Below, one piece after another: positions 15,973-22,842 of a stretch of 30,637 bases of DNA. The translations under genes and the position numbers were made by a program. The stretch is from JANNRW01 sp031401815. Lineage in GTDB: Bacteria; Desulfobacterota; Desulfuromonadia; Geobacterales; DSM-12255. The notes under the pieces were generated by a model. That model had not been told where the DNA came from. It worked only from the letters and a program-made list of their open reading frames with translations, and did not search any database. Every line of letters begins with the position of its first letter. The first letter of the stretch is position 1. The stretch is taken from the NCBI GenBank assembly GCA_031401815.1, contig JANNRW010000247.1:1-30637 (forward strand), written 5' to 3'.

Positions 15973-16063
15973 GGAGAGGTGTCCGAGCGGCTGAAGGAGC
16001 ACGACTGGAAATCGTGTGTACGCTAATACCGTACCGAGGGTTCAAATCCCTCCCTCTCCGCCA
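15973..16063 (+). tRNA. tRNA-Ser (anticodon GGA)
   Basis: The acceptor stem GGAGAGG pairs with CCTCTCC at 16053-16059. The discriminator G and an encoded CCA end at 16063. The anticodon arm CACGA/TCGTG (16000-16004, 16012-16016) holds loop CTGGAAA with GGA at 16007-16009. A long variable arm and a GGGTTCAAATCCC T-arm confirm a class II tRNA-Ser that reads UCC/UCU. Confidence 0.97.
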
Positions 16064-16092
16064 TTTTTCCCAAACTCAAAATCGATTAAATC

Positions 16093-16128
16093 AAGCCTGC
16101 TAACCCATAGCAGGCTTTTTGTTTTTTT
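16093..16128 (+). terminator. Intrinsic terminator after tRNA-Ser
   Basis: AAGCCTGCTA (16093-16102) pairs with TAGCAGGCTT (16108-16117) around a 5-nt loop, followed by TTT-G-TTTTTTT. It ends the tRNA transcript. Confidence 0.92.
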
Positions 16129-16170
16129 GACTTCTAATGGGCTGTCATGGCATTTTTCATTTCAGCGTCA

Positions 16171-16211
16171 GTGCGGATGTGGGTGGTGTCCAGAGGGCGG
16201 ATGATCAGAAT
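16171..16211 (+). repeat. 41-bp repeat, copy A (upstream of hipBA)
   Basis: Identical at 38 of 41 positions to 18234-18274. In the matching frame it encodes V-G-G-V-Q-R-A-D-D-Q-N, as in the other copy, then diverges. Two of the three differences are silent. It lies between the tRNA-Ser terminator and hipB in an otherwise gene-free stretch (16129-16362) and is probably a fragment of a duplicated gene. Confidence 0.85.
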
Positions 16212-16322
16212 TTTACAAGCTGGTCGTGGGCTTGCAGTGCGGCGATAAGCCGCTCTGAGGGTTTTTCCTGACTATCTTCAGCTTACAGTCTATCAATCAG
16301 AGTAGTTCAACGATAATTATAT

Positions 16323-16350
16323 TTGACAAACAAGCCGATGGATGTAAATA
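16323..16350 (+). promoter_or_regulatory. Promoter of the hipBA-like operon
   Basis: TTGACA (16323-16328) and TAAATA (16345-16350) are spaced 16 bp apart. The predicted transcript start falls only a few bases before the hipB ATG at 16363. An inverted repeat ATAAT-TACC-ATTAT (16351-16364) spans that point and is a candidate site for autorepression by HipB. Confidence 0.5.
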
Positions 16351-16362
16351 ATAATTACCATT

Positions 16363-16701
16363 ATGTCAAAAAGAACTGTTGCTTTATATCCCTCTGGGGC
16401 GAAGGAGATGGCGGCTCTGGGTCAGCGTCTCAAGGATGCGCGGCTTCGGCGGCGTTTTTCAATGGAGACGGTTTGCGCCAGGGCAGACATTTCGCGGCCA
16501 ACGCTATACAAGGTTGAGATTGGTGATCCCTCGGTTGCCATCGGCAGCTATCTACAGGTGTTGCGAGTATTGGGAATGGTTGATGATTTATCAATGATAG
16601 CCAAGGAAGACCTGCAGGGACGTCGGCTGCAGGACGAATCACTACCCCAGCGAAAAAGGGCACCCCGAAAAAAAACCCGGCCTGAAGCTTCCAATGACTA
16701 A
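16363..16701 (+). CDS. hipB: HipB-like XRE-family antitoxin
   Basis: This 112-residue DNA-binding protein is the presumed antitoxin and repressor of a HipBA-type toxin-antitoxin module. A helix-turn-helix spans about residues 18-75, with a typical recognition-helix region S-R-P-T-L-Y-K-V-E followed by G-D-P-S-V-A-I-G-S-Y-L-Q-V-L. The basic tail (Q-R-K-R-A-P-R-K-K-T-R-P) could bind DNA or be the degradable segment. The start at 16363 fits the usual N-terminus of the family (A-L-Y-P-S), but no Shine-Dalgarno is present and the promoter lies very close, so the message may be leaderless. Its 3' end overlaps hipA by 8 bp. The gene sits in an accessory stretch next to tRNA-Ser. Confidence 0.88.
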   Translation: MSKRTVALYPSGAKEMAALGQRLKDARLRRRFSMETVCARADISRPTLYKVEIGDPSVAIGSYLQVLRVLGMVDDLSMIAKEDLQGRRLQDESLPQRKRAPRKKTRPEASND

Positions 16702-17935
16702 AATAAAGGGAGAAGAAATTTGGGTCTGGATTGACGACCCTGCCTTTGGCCCACTTCAGCGCATAGGCTCTTTATCTCACGGTGACAGGGGAAGTGTCCG
16801 TTTTTCCTACGAACCGGCCTGGCGAAAGTATGCCCACGCATTCCCACTGGATACGGAGCTTGATCTGTCCGCCGGTGAATTCTTCCCGACTCAATCTAAT
16901 TTCGGTGTGTTTATGGATTCGTGCCCTGATCGCTGGGGGCAGTTACTGATGAAACGCCGGGAAACCGTTGAAGCCAAAGATGAAGGGCGTACGCCGAGGA
17001 CTCTGGGGTCGTGGGAGTTTCTGCTTGGCGTCCAGGATTGTACTCGAATGGGAGCCTTACGTTTCAGTCGGCCAAATGAGCAGGTTTTTCTGGCTAATGA
17101 AGCGCTATCCGCACCACCTGTGGCCAGTGTTGCCGAGTTGCAGGCGGTAGCTTTTGAGCTGACCAGAAAAAAACAAGGCGATCCAGGTAAAATAAAGGAG
17201 TGGCTGAAGGTATTGGTGGCTCCGGGGTCGTCACTCGGTGGCGCTCGCCCTAAAGCCAATCTGCTTGATGATGACAGCCTCTGGATTGCGAAATTCCCTT
17301 CCGCAGACGATGACTATGATGTTGCTCTCTGGGAGAAATTGCTTCAGGAACTGGCGCAAAAGTGCGGCATCAATGTTCCTGAATCCCGCCTTGTCCGGAT
17401 AGGTAACGGCTATCATACCTTTCTGACAAAGAGATTTGATCGATGCGGCAGCAAGCGGCGTTTTTTTGCCTCGGCCATGACGATGCTCGGCCACCTGGAC
17501 ACTGATGACGCAAGTTATCCGGAATTGGCGGAATTCATCGCCACTTATGGTGAAGCAGATCATATCAATCATGATCTTGAAGAACTCTTCACCAGGGTTG
17601 TGTTCAACGTTGCAACCGCCAATCGAGATGACCATCTACGGAATCATGGCTTCATCAGGTCTCCAGCAGGCTGGCGTTTGTCTCCTGCATTCGACATGAA
17701 TCCTTCTTTCAGAAAAGATGGACATGTCCTTTCTCTGGATCTTTATAACCGACAACCCGATATGAAAGTAGTCCTTGCAACTGCTGAGTATTATCGACTG
17801 GAAAATGATCGTGCCCAAAAGATTATTAACGAGGTGTGCAGGGCGGTTCGAGAATGGCAAATCCTTGCAAGAAAACTGGAGTTAAGCAGAGAGGAGTGCT
17901 TTGAAGCAGAGCACTTGTTTTGCTGTGCGACTTGA
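16694..17935 (+). CDS. hipA: HipA-like serine/threonine kinase toxin
   Basis: This 413-residue HipA-family protein is the presumed toxin; E. coli HipA phosphorylates GltX and causes growth arrest and persistence. Visible features are the N-terminal HipA domain (about 10-125, with F-G-V-F-M-D-S-C-P-D-R-W-G), a Gly-rich P-loop with serines (S-S-L-G-G-A-R-P-K, 179-187), and W-I-A-K-F with the ATP-binding Lys200. The catalytic loop is A-N-R-D-D-H-L-R-N (309-317), and the metal-binding Asp334 lies in S-P-A-F-D-M. The kinase core therefore looks intact. It overlaps the antitoxin gene by 8 bp. Target and activity are not known for this subgroup. Confidence 0.93.
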   Translation: MTKIKGEEIWVWIDDPAFGPLQRIGSLSHGDRGSVRFSYEPAWRKYAHAFPLDTELDLSAGEFFPTQSNFGVFMDSCPDRWGQLLMKRRETVEAKDEGRTPRTLGSWEFLLGVQDCTRMGALRFSRPNEQVFLANEALSAPPVASVAELQAVAFELTRKKQGDPGKIKEWLKVLVAPGSSLGGARPKANLLDDDSLWIAKFPSADDDYDVALWEKLLQELAQKCGINVPESRLVRIGNGYHTFLTKRFDRCGSKRRFFASAMTMLGHLDTDDASYPELAEFIATYGEADHINHDLEELFTRVVFNVATANRDDHLRNHGFIRSPAGWRLSPAFDMNPSFRKDGHVLSLDLYNRQPDMKVVLATAEYYRLENDRAQKIINEVCRAVREWQILARKLELSREECFEAEHLFCCAT

Positions 17936-18205
17936 TTGTGTTCGTCGTAAGGAAATACCTTCAGTCTTCAGCCTGATTCTTTCACTGCTTACTCAAGGGA
18001 TTCCTTTGATCAACATCTCTCCTCTTTATCCTCTTTAGCAAAAGCGGTTTTACCAATGGGATGCGGAAGCTGTGGTGCGCGACGAGGTCTTACTTGTGGA
18101 GTTGCTGTCTGTTTACTGTTTCTACTGCTATTAGCTGATTTTACGGCTGAATTTGATACTAAAAATATCAAATATGCAATGAATACGGGATTGCAAATAT
18201 CATGA

Positions 18206-18418
18206 TTGGGCAGCTGTTCCACAATCAAAACCGGTGCGGTTGTAGGTGGTGTTCAGAGGGCGGATGATCAGAATCCCGAAGATGCGCCCAAAATGGTCAA
18301 GACGCTGAGTCAATCCGGGTTCTCTGTTACCAGGTTGCCGATGAGTGTGCTGACGGAGCAGGATTTCAGTGGATGGCTTGAAGATGTGCGTGAGAGCTGG
18401 GACGAAAGAAATGCGTAA
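18206..18418 (+). pseudogene. Short ORF, probable gene remnant carrying repeat copy B
   Basis: The reading frame from a TTG at 18206 gives 70 residues with normal-looking protein composition from about residue 10 (G-G-V-Q-R-A-D-D-Q-N-P-E-D-A ... S-G-F-S-V-T-R-L-P ... W-L-E-D-V-R-E-S-W). I do not recognise the family. No Shine-Dalgarno is present, and the same opening segment reappears truncated at 16171-16211, so it is likely a fragment whose 5' end is lost. Alternatively it is a small partner (for example an antitoxin) of the nucleotidyltransferase 168 bp downstream. Confidence 0.3.
18234..18274 (+). repeat. 41-bp repeat, copy B (downstream of hipBA)
   Basis: Matches 16171-16211 at 38 of 41 positions in the same orientation, 2.06 kb away, with the hipBA pair in between. 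Here the reading frame stays open for a further 47 codons. Confidence 0.85.
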
Positions 18419-18585
18419 CTTTAATGCACCGATACATTCAAGTCAAATATGCTGTAGAGCCAATTGCTCCCTGTGCAGTGCTGTCAGGATTCGGGAAGAC
18501 CTGCAAAAGAGGTCAGTGGTTTCGTATAATATATTATATTTCGGTATATCTTGATTTAATTGCATTTTCAGCGTAATTATAATAA

Positions 18586-19563
18586 ATGGAAAATAGACTG
18601 AAAAACCAGATTTACGAAATTGACGGCAGTGCCCAGCGTCAGTATATCGATGCAAAATCGGTTTTCACCGCTTATGAGGAAGCGAGGAAAAACGCTGCAG
18701 AAGTCCGGGGTGGGATGCTCTGGAGAACCCAGAACGGCACAGACTATCTGATCCGTACCACAACCCGCAGGGGTCAGAAAAGCCTGGGGCCGCGCTCTGA
18801 AAGGAACGAAACCATCTACAAGGAATTTACAGAGCGCAAACAGCGCGTTGTAAAAAGAGTAGCTGATCTCCGTGCAGAACTGGAGCGGCATCGAAAGTTG
18901 AACAAGGTTTACCATGTCGGTCGGTCACCTGAAACAGTGGTTGCGATTCTGGATAAGCTTACCGCTTCAAGTCTGGCGGAATATTTCACTGTTATAGGCA
19001 CACATTCCTTGTATGCGTATGAAGCCGCAGCTGGAGTAAGACTGGATGTGCCGGAAGCTCTGGAGACAAGGGATGTTGACCTGCTATGGGATACCAGAAA
19101 ACGGCTGAGCTTCCTGACTCATATGGAAAGACTTGATAATTCGTTTCTTGGGTTACTCAGACAGGTAGACCCGACATTTGAGCTTCGTAGAGATCAACTT
19201 TACACTGCTGTCAATAACCTGGGATTTGAAGTTGATCTGATCCGCCGGGAAGCTAAAGATGGTGATCCTCATCCATTGAGATTGACTGCCCACGAAGATG
19301 AATTCTACGCTGTTCAGGCAAAAAGAGCTGGTATTCTGCTGGATGGAGAAAAATTCTCGGCAATGATTGTGTCAAGTACCGGTCGCATGGCTAGAATGCA
19401 TACAGTTTCTCCGGTTGTTTTTGCCAGGTTCAAACGCTGGATGGCCAAACAGAACAATAGAGACCCTTTGAAGCGCCAAAGGGATATCATGCAGGCTGAA
19501 TTGGTCGAAGAGTTGGTCAATAATTTTTTCCCGTCCGTGAACTCACCTGGGTGGTCGTCTTGA
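18586..19563 (+). CDS. GSU2403-family nucleotidyltransferase-fold protein
   Basis: This 325-residue protein of the NTP_transf_8 type was first noted in Geobacter. The N-terminal ~110 residues are helical with a basic stretch. The nucleotidyltransferase core follows: G-T-H-S-L-Y-A-Y-E at 138-146 (the G-T/G-S motif region) and R-D-V-D-L-L-W with Asp163 and Asp165 as metal-binding acidic residues. Relatives occur sporadically in bacteria and share the fold of AbiEii/MenT-type toxins, but no activity is established for this family as far as I know. No Shine-Dalgarno precedes the ATG. It closes the accessory stretch before the conserved ffs-dnaX block. Confidence 0.85.
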   Translation: MENRLKNQIYEIDGSAQRQYIDAKSVFTAYEEARKNAAEVRGGMLWRTQNGTDYLIRTTTRRGQKSLGPRSERNETIYKEFTERKQRVVKRVADLRAELERHRKLNKVYHVGRSPETVVAILDKLTASSLAEYFTVIGTHSLYAYEAAAGVRLDVPEALETRDVDLLWDTRKRLSFLTHMERLDNSFLGLLRQVDPTFELRRDQLYTAVNNLGFEVDLIRREAKDGDPHPLRLTAHEDEFYAVQAKRAGILLDGEKFSAMIVSSTGRMARMHTVSPVVFARFKRWMAKQNNRDPLKRQRDIMQAELVEELVNNFFPSVNSPGWSS

Positions 19564-19678
19564 TGGTTTGAATGCAACAGGGTCCAGACTGTTGGCTGAA
19601 CAGCGCGATTCCATGCGAAGTTACAGAAAATTATCTGGCAAACTCAACTCGGCTATGTTATATATTTACTTTATTTTT

Positions 19679-19803
19679 GCGGGCAGAGCTGGTAGCTGGG
19701 TCCTGCGCAACGGCAGGTTATGAATCCCGTCAGGTCCGGAAGGAAGCAGCGGCAGTAACTGATCCGTGTGCCGTGGGGGAACCCAGCTATCAGCCCTGCC
19801 CGC
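19679..19803 (+). ncRNA. ffs: Signal recognition particle 4.5S RNA (small SRP RNA)
   Basis: The conserved SRP core CAGGTCCGGAAGGAAGCAGC is at 19731-19750. The terminal helix closes with GCGGGCAG (19679-19686) against CTGCCCGC (19796-19803), and GCTGGGT (19695-19701) pairs with ACCCAGC (19781-19787) further in. Length is about 125 nt. It pairs with Ffh for co-translational targeting. It lies directly upstream of dnaX, as in other Geobacter-type genomes. Ends are set by pairing, so they may be off by a few bases. Confidence 0.93.
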
Positions 19804-19864
19804 AGCATCATCTCCACCTCTTCGAATCCAGACTCTCCCGGCACGTAATAATGAGGAACATCCC

Positions 19865-21547
19865 GTGTCGTATCTAGTTCTTGCCCGAAAATGGCGTCCA
19901 CAGACATTCAATGACCTTATCGGCCAGGAGCATGTAAGCCTGACCCTCAAGAATGCCATTGATTCAGGACGTGTTGCTCACGCCTTTCTCTTCACGGGCG
20001 CACGTGGAGTTGGCAAGACCAGCTCAGCGCGCATCCTTGCCAAAACCCTCAACTGTGAAAATGGCCCGACAACCGAACCGTGCAATCTCTGCCCGGCCTG
20101 CCGTGAAATTACGGATGGCGTCAGTATTGATGTCATGGAGATTGACGGAGCCTCCAATAACGGAGTCGATGAAATTCGCGAGCTCAGGGACAATGTGAAG
20201 TATCTCCCTTCACGCAGCCGCTACAAGATATTTATCATCGACGAAGTCCACATGCTCTCCAACAGCGCCTTCAACGCTCTCCTCAAGACATTGGAAGAGC
20301 CTCCGCCGCATATCAAGTTCATCTTTGCCACTACCGAGCCACACAAAGTCCCGATTACCATCTTGTCCCGCTGTCAGCGCTTCGACTTCAAGCGTATCCC
20401 GCTGAAAATGATCCTTGATCGTCTCAGGTACATTGCTCTACAGGAGAGCGTCACCATATCGGACAGAGCTCTTACGCTTGTCGCCCGCAAGGGTGATGGC
20501 AGCATGCGTGATTCCCTCTCGACCCTTGACCAGATTCTGGCTTTCTGTGGTGACAATGCAGAAGATGCCGATGTAAATGCTCTGCTTGGTGTTGTTGACA
20601 GACAGCTGCTCCTGCAAGCCTTGCAGGCTATAATGGAACGTGACAGTCAGGCGCTCGTAAACATAGTCAGCAAGGTTGAAGAGTCAGGATATAATATGCG
20701 TCACTTCTGCCAGGAAATTATTGTGCAGATGCGCAATCTTCTTCTTTGCAAAACCATAGGTAACATTGCAGATCTGGTAGACCTTTCCGAGCAGGAACTA
20801 TCCGAAGTGACCGTGCTTGCTGAAAAAGCCGAACTGCAGACCATCCAGCGCGCTCTTGCCATACTGCTGAAATGCGACAGCGATATGTCTCATTCACCTT
20901 TCGGACGACTCCTCCTTGAAATGGCACTGATAAAAATGGCTACTCTTTCACCGGCCATTCCTGTCACAGATCTTCTTAAGCGCCTTGATGCCCTGGAGAA
21001 TCAGGACGGCGCATTATCCACTATTGCAGCAGATAAACAGCCCCCTCCATACAGACCGGCAACATCCGTTAATGCAACTCCTCCTGTAAATGCTCATCCC
21101 AAGGATGCTACTCCATCTCCAGCCGTCACAATTGAGCCACTTGCACCCCCTGCTCCACATTCTGACTGGAGTGGTTTTGTAGCCTTTGTAAGAACCGGAA
21201 AACCGATGCTTGCGTCAAAACTTGACAAAGGGAGTCCACTACAGATTCTCAACGGATCACTTCAGATTGCCTACCCGAAAGGGTCTCTTGAACTCAGCCT
21301 GCTAAGGGAGTCTGACTATAACTCCCAGTTGACCGAGCTCTCTTCCACCTACTTCGGCATACAGACTACTGTCAAAATAGTGGAGCTGCCCGCTGATGGC
21401 ATGCCATCGCCACGCTCGATTTCCGAGATGAAAGAGCTTGAGGAGGCTGAGCGCGGGGAGTCGATCAGGGTGACCGCAGACAGTCACCCCCTTATCAGGG
21501 CTGTGATAGAAACTTTTGGAGGGAAGATTGAGTCCTACAATCCATGA
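19865..21547 (+). CDS. dnaX: DNA polymerase III subunit gamma/tau
   Basis: This is the clamp-loader ATPase subunit of the replicative polymerase, 561 residues. I chose the GTG at 19865: GAGGA lies 8 nt upstream and the protein then begins S-Y-L-V-L-A-R-K-W-R-P as in all DnaX proteins. The frame upstream overlaps the SRP RNA and is not coding. Visible motifs are Walker A G-A-R-G-V-G-K-T (45-52), zinc ligands Cys64/73/76/79, Walker B D-E-V-H (126-129) and the S-R-C arginine-finger region (168-170). A Pro/Ala-rich linker near residues 395-440 leads to a C-terminal tau-like domain. I saw no obvious A-AAA-AAG slippery site, so a separate gamma form is not predicted. Confidence 0.97.
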   Translation: MSYLVLARKWRPQTFNDLIGQEHVSLTLKNAIDSGRVAHAFLFTGARGVGKTSSARILAKTLNCENGPTTEPCNLCPACREITDGVSIDVMEIDGASNNGVDEIRELRDNVKYLPSRSRYKIFIIDEVHMLSNSAFNALLKTLEEPPPHIKFIFATTEPHKVPITILSRCQRFDFKRIPLKMILDRLRYIALQESVTISDRALTLVARKGDGSMRDSLSTLDQILAFCGDNAEDADVNALLGVVDRQLLLQALQAIMERDSQALVNIVSKVEESGYNMRHFCQEIIVQMRNLLLCKTIGNIADLVDLSEQELSEVTVLAEKAELQTIQRALAILLKCDSDMSHSPFGRLLLEMALIKMATLSPAIPVTDLLKRLDALENQDGALSTIAADKQPPPYRPATSVNATPPVNAHPKDATPSPAVTIEPLAPPAPHSDWSGFVAFVRTGKPMLASKLDKGSPLQILNGSLQIAYPKGSLELSLLRESDYNSQLTELSSTYFGIQTTVKIVELPADGMPSPRSISEMKELEEAERGESIRVTADSHPLIRAVIETFGGKIESYNP

Positions 21548-21550
21548 ATC

Positions 21551-21592
21551 TGATTCAGGCTCTGGGTTCGGGGTTCAGGGCTCGGGGCTTTA
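21551..21592. repeat. Heptanucleotide tandem array, GGYTCNG type
   Basis: Six 7-bp units: TGATTCA, GGCTCTG, GGTTCGG, GGTTCAG, GGCTCGG, GGCTTTA. The outer units are decayed and the inner four fit GGYTCNG. It begins 3 bp after the dnaX stop, in the dnaX-ybaB gap. Confidence 0.75.
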
Positions 21593-21688
21593 GTTTTTCT
21601 ATAGAGCAATGATTCCATGATCCATGAAAATATGTTTCTTCAATATCAGTTATTTCAGCAGAACTAAAAGAGAGAGAGGAGATTAAAG

Positions 21689-22003
21689 ATGTCAAAAGGA
21701 TTGGCCGGTATCATGAAACAGGCTCAGATGATGCAACAGAAGATGGCGAAGCTTCAGGAAGAGGCTTTAAACCGCACTGCATCCGCAACCTCTGGCGGTG
21801 GTGCAGTAACAGCTGTAGTCTCAGGCCAAAACCAGCTTGTTTCGCTTGTTATAAAGAAGGATGCAGTTGATCCGGAAGATGTAGAAATGCTCCAGGATCT
21901 GGTTATGGCTGCTGTAAATGAAGCACTTGCAACTGTGAAGTCTGAAATGGCGCAGGAGATGAACAAGGTTACCGGCGGGATCAGCATACCTGGCCTTTTT
22001 TAA
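21689..22003 (+). CDS. ybaB: YbaB/EbfC nucleoid-associated protein
   Basis: This 104-residue DNA-binding protein of the YbaB/EbfC family is almost always encoded between dnaX and recR. The N-terminus K-G-L-A-G-I-M-K-Q-A-Q-M-M-Q-Q-K-M and the C-terminal V-T-G-G-I-S-I-P-G-L-F are diagnostic. It forms a tweezer-like dimer that binds DNA. A strong purine-rich ribosome binding site (GAGAGGAG) precedes the ATG. Confidence 0.96.
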   Translation: MSKGLAGIMKQAQMMQQKMAKLQEEALNRTASATSGGGAVTAVVSGQNQLVSLVIKKDAVDPEDVEMLQDLVMAAVNEALATVKSEMAQEMNKVTGGISIPGLF

Positions 22004-22188
22004 AATTAACGGTTTATATTTTATTTTTACGAAAATTTTCTGGTTCTTTCTGGGCTCCAACTCCGATTTCAGCATTTGGCACTGATTTAAATTATTATTA
22101 AATATCGTATAGTTGCACTAAAAACAGTCTGAGTAAAAAAATTTAGCGGCATAATAAGAAAAAAATTGTTTTTTATTCTCAGGAAAAT

Positions 22189-22782
22189 ATGCTACATAAC
22201 TCACACTCTTTGACAAGACTTGTTGGTGAACTGAAAAAACTCCCCGGAATTGGTGAAAAAAGCGCCTGCCGTCTGGCGTTTCATCTTTTGCGGTCACCAT
22301 CCAATATTTGCGCCCTGGCCGAAAGCCTGCTTGATCTGAACAACAAAATCAGATTCTGCTCTGTCTGCTTTTCTTTTACCGAAGAAGATCCATGCGCCAT
22401 CTGCAGCGGTAACCGGGATTCCTCTATCATCTGTGTCGTGGAAGAGCCACAGGATGTGCATGCAATTGAGCGGAGCGGCGCTTTTCGTGGCAGCTACCAT
22501 GTTTTGCACGGAGTACTTTCACCACTCTCCGGTATAACTCCGGCTGAGCTTAAAATTGGCGAACTTGTTGAACGGCTCTCAAAGGAGCAGATAAGAGAAG
22601 TGGTAATTGCCACCAATTTTTCCGTGGAAGGTGAAGCAACAGCCATCTATCTTGCCAGCCTGATAAGAGCGGAAGGGGTTCATGTGACCAGACTGGCACA
22701 TGGCATTCCGACTGGAAGCGATATCGAGTATGTTGATGCAGCCACCCTGCAAAGAGCGTTGCAGGGAAGAAACGTAGTATGA
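22189..22782 (+). CDS. recR: Recombination mediator protein RecR
   Basis: RecR works with RecO (and RecF) to load RecA at gaps and breaks. The 197-residue length is normal. Visible features are a helix-hairpin-helix region L-P-G-I-G-E-K-S-A (18-26), a four-Cys zinc finger (Cys57, 60, 69, 72), and a Toprim domain from about residue 78 with V-V-E-E-P-Q-D. The C-terminal signature is A-H-G-I-P-T-G-S-D-I-E-Y-V-D. CAGGA lies upstream of the ATG. The 185-bp AT-rich gap after ybaB holds no gene. Confidence 0.97.
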   Translation: MLHNSHSLTRLVGELKKLPGIGEKSACRLAFHLLRSPSNICALAESLLDLNNKIRFCSVCFSFTEEDPCAICSGNRDSSIICVVEEPQDVHAIERSGAFRGSYHVLHGVLSPLSGITPAELKIGELVERLSKEQIREVVIATNFSVEGEATAIYLASLIRAEGVHVTRLAHGIPTGSDIEYVDAATLQRALQGRNVV

Positions 22783-22842
22783 CAGGAAGTTTTGAGTTAG
22801 CCCGATAATAACACTGCACCCAAATCAATCAGGAGGATGTAA

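Larger units (their letters stand above)
17936..18585. other. Gene-poor stretch with remnants between hipA and the nucleotidyltransferase
   Basis: About 650 bp with no gene I can support firmly. It holds copy B of the 41-bp repeat and a short ORF extending from it. A possible tiny plus-strand ORF at 18056-18205 (Cys-rich start, one hydrophobic helix) has no ribosome binding site. An AT-rich segment (18521-18585) contains a TATAAT at 18525-18530. I see no transposase or integrase. It reads as decayed accessory DNA. Confidence 0.5.

Noticed and set aside
18010..18228. Minus-strand 72-codon ORF and an overlapping plus-strand Cys-rich mini-ORF (18056-18205)
   Set aside because: Neither has a ribosome binding site or known family; they overlap each other in a gene-poor, decayed stretch.
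19766..19864. Upstream extension of dnaX
   Set aside because: It overlaps the SRP RNA and does not resemble DnaX; the GTG at 19865 gives the conserved N-terminus.
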